Source: Brotonthovivens sp045629925
Lineage (GTDB): Bacteria > Bacillota > Clostridia > Lachnospirales > Lachnospiraceae
Assembly (NCBI GenBank): GCA_045629925.1
Contig: JAZQSD010000064.1
Span: 1-5,919 of the forward strand
Direction of reading: 5' to 3'
Length of the DNA stretch: 5,919 nucleotides
In this document: in pieces, positions 5,773 to 5,919 of the stretch
Numbering within the stretch: position 1 is the stretch's first letter
Layout: each line of letters opens with the position of its first letter
Notes under the pieces: model-generated
What the model was told of the DNA's origin: nothing
Databases searched by the model: none
The model's input: the letters and a program-made list of their open reading frames with translations, nothing else
Program-made: the position numbers and the translations under genes

Positions 5773-5801
5773 TGGACATCGGCGCTTTGAAGTGTTAAAA
5801 T
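5773..5801 (+). promoter_or_regulatory. Candidate promoter of the NSS transporter gene
   Basis: TGGACA (5773-5778) and TAAAAT (5796-5801) are separated by 17 nt and would start transcription near 5808, leaving a leader of about 53 nt. A consensus TATAAT at 5830-5835 is an alternative -10, but it has no acceptable -35. A 6-bp inverted repeat, GCGCTT (5782-5787) and AAGCGC (5807-5812), spans this promoter. Confidence 0.45.
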
Positions 5802-5860
5802 CGTATAAGCGCAAAATTTGTATTGTGCATATAATGAAAATGTGTTAAAGGGGATTTCTT

Positions 5861-5919
5861 ATGAAAGAAAGAGAAAAGTTTGGGTCTAGACTAGGATTTA
5901 TCCTTGTTTCTGCCGGTTG
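5861..5919 (+). CDS. Sodium-dependent transporter of the neurotransmitter:sodium symporter (NSS/SNF) family, N-terminal start (runs off right edge)
   Basis: Nineteen complete codons are present from ATG 5861, which follows AAAGGGGA (5847-5854) by 6 nt. The peptide MKEREKFGSRLGFILVSAG matches the highly conserved NSS start, where ER-x-x-(F/W)-x-SR-x-GF-(I/L)-L-(A/V) leads into the first unwound transmembrane helix that binds sodium and substrate. Family members are inner-membrane symporters, in bacteria mostly for amino acids, commonly with 11-12 transmembrane segments; that part lies beyond the window. The gene has its own promoter region and follows the tRNA terminator, so it is not obviously part of the redox operon. 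Substrate cannot be inferred. The short visible length limits certainty, but the motif is distinctive. Confidence 0.85.
   Translation, partial: MKEREKFGSRLGFILVSAG

Noticed and set aside
5605..5790. 61-codon plus-strand open frame starting inside the tRNA
   Set aside because: It begins within the tRNA-Pro gene, runs through the terminator hairpin, and has no ribosome binding site.
5792..5849. Direct repeat GTGTTAAA at 5792-5799 and 5842-5849
   Set aside because: Only 8 nt in AT-rich leader DNA; one copy overlaps the candidate -10 and the other the ribosome binding site, so chance is a sufficient explanation.
1..5919. CRISPR arrays, insertion sequences, riboswitches
   Set aside because: No regularly spaced repeats, transposase motifs or terminal inverted repeats are visible, and the leaders (at most about 90 nt) show no riboswitch structure I recognise.

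Overview
The window looks like chromosomal DNA of an anaerobic gut-type Firmicute, probably Lachnospiraceae or a related clostridium. The clues are moderate GC, strong AGGAGG-type ribosome binding sites, heavy use of ACA (Thr) and CCA (Pro) codons, cytosolic iron-sulfur/flavin redox proteins and a PucR-like regulator. The genus is inference; no rRNA or other marker is present.

Layout: 1-338 (minus) is the start of a GTG-initiated regulator that runs off the left edge. 339-529 is a divergent control region with two dyads and a third partial copy of a TTCAAC-type sequence, plus promoters pointing both ways. 530-5405 (plus) is a three-gene operon. The first gene (726 aa) fuses a HydA/NuoG-like iron-sulfur front to a GltD/NfnB-like FAD-NAD(P)H module. 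The second (398 aa), 1 nt downstream, is a NuoF/HydB-like protein that keeps its iron-sulfur parts but has lost the FMN and NADH signatures. The third (485 aa from its true start at 3948) is a soluble FAD oxidoreductase of the fumarate reductase/ketosteroid dehydrogenase superfamily that lacks the fumarate-reductase active-site residues. A strong terminator (5495-5548) closes the operon. Then come a promoter, a tRNA-Pro(CGG) gene (5589-5662), its terminator, and the first 19 codons of an NSS-family sodium-dependent transporter (5861 to the right edge).

Proposed joint working (inference): NADH or NADPH reduces the FAD of the GltD-like part of protein 1. Electrons pass through the clusters of protein 1 and of the NuoF remnant to the terminal flavoprotein, which reduces an unknown, probably non-dicarboxylate, unsaturated substrate in the cytoplasm. 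The divergent regulator may sense that substrate. I cannot name the substrate from sequence. The redox trio with its degenerate NuoF connector is the most interesting part of the window.
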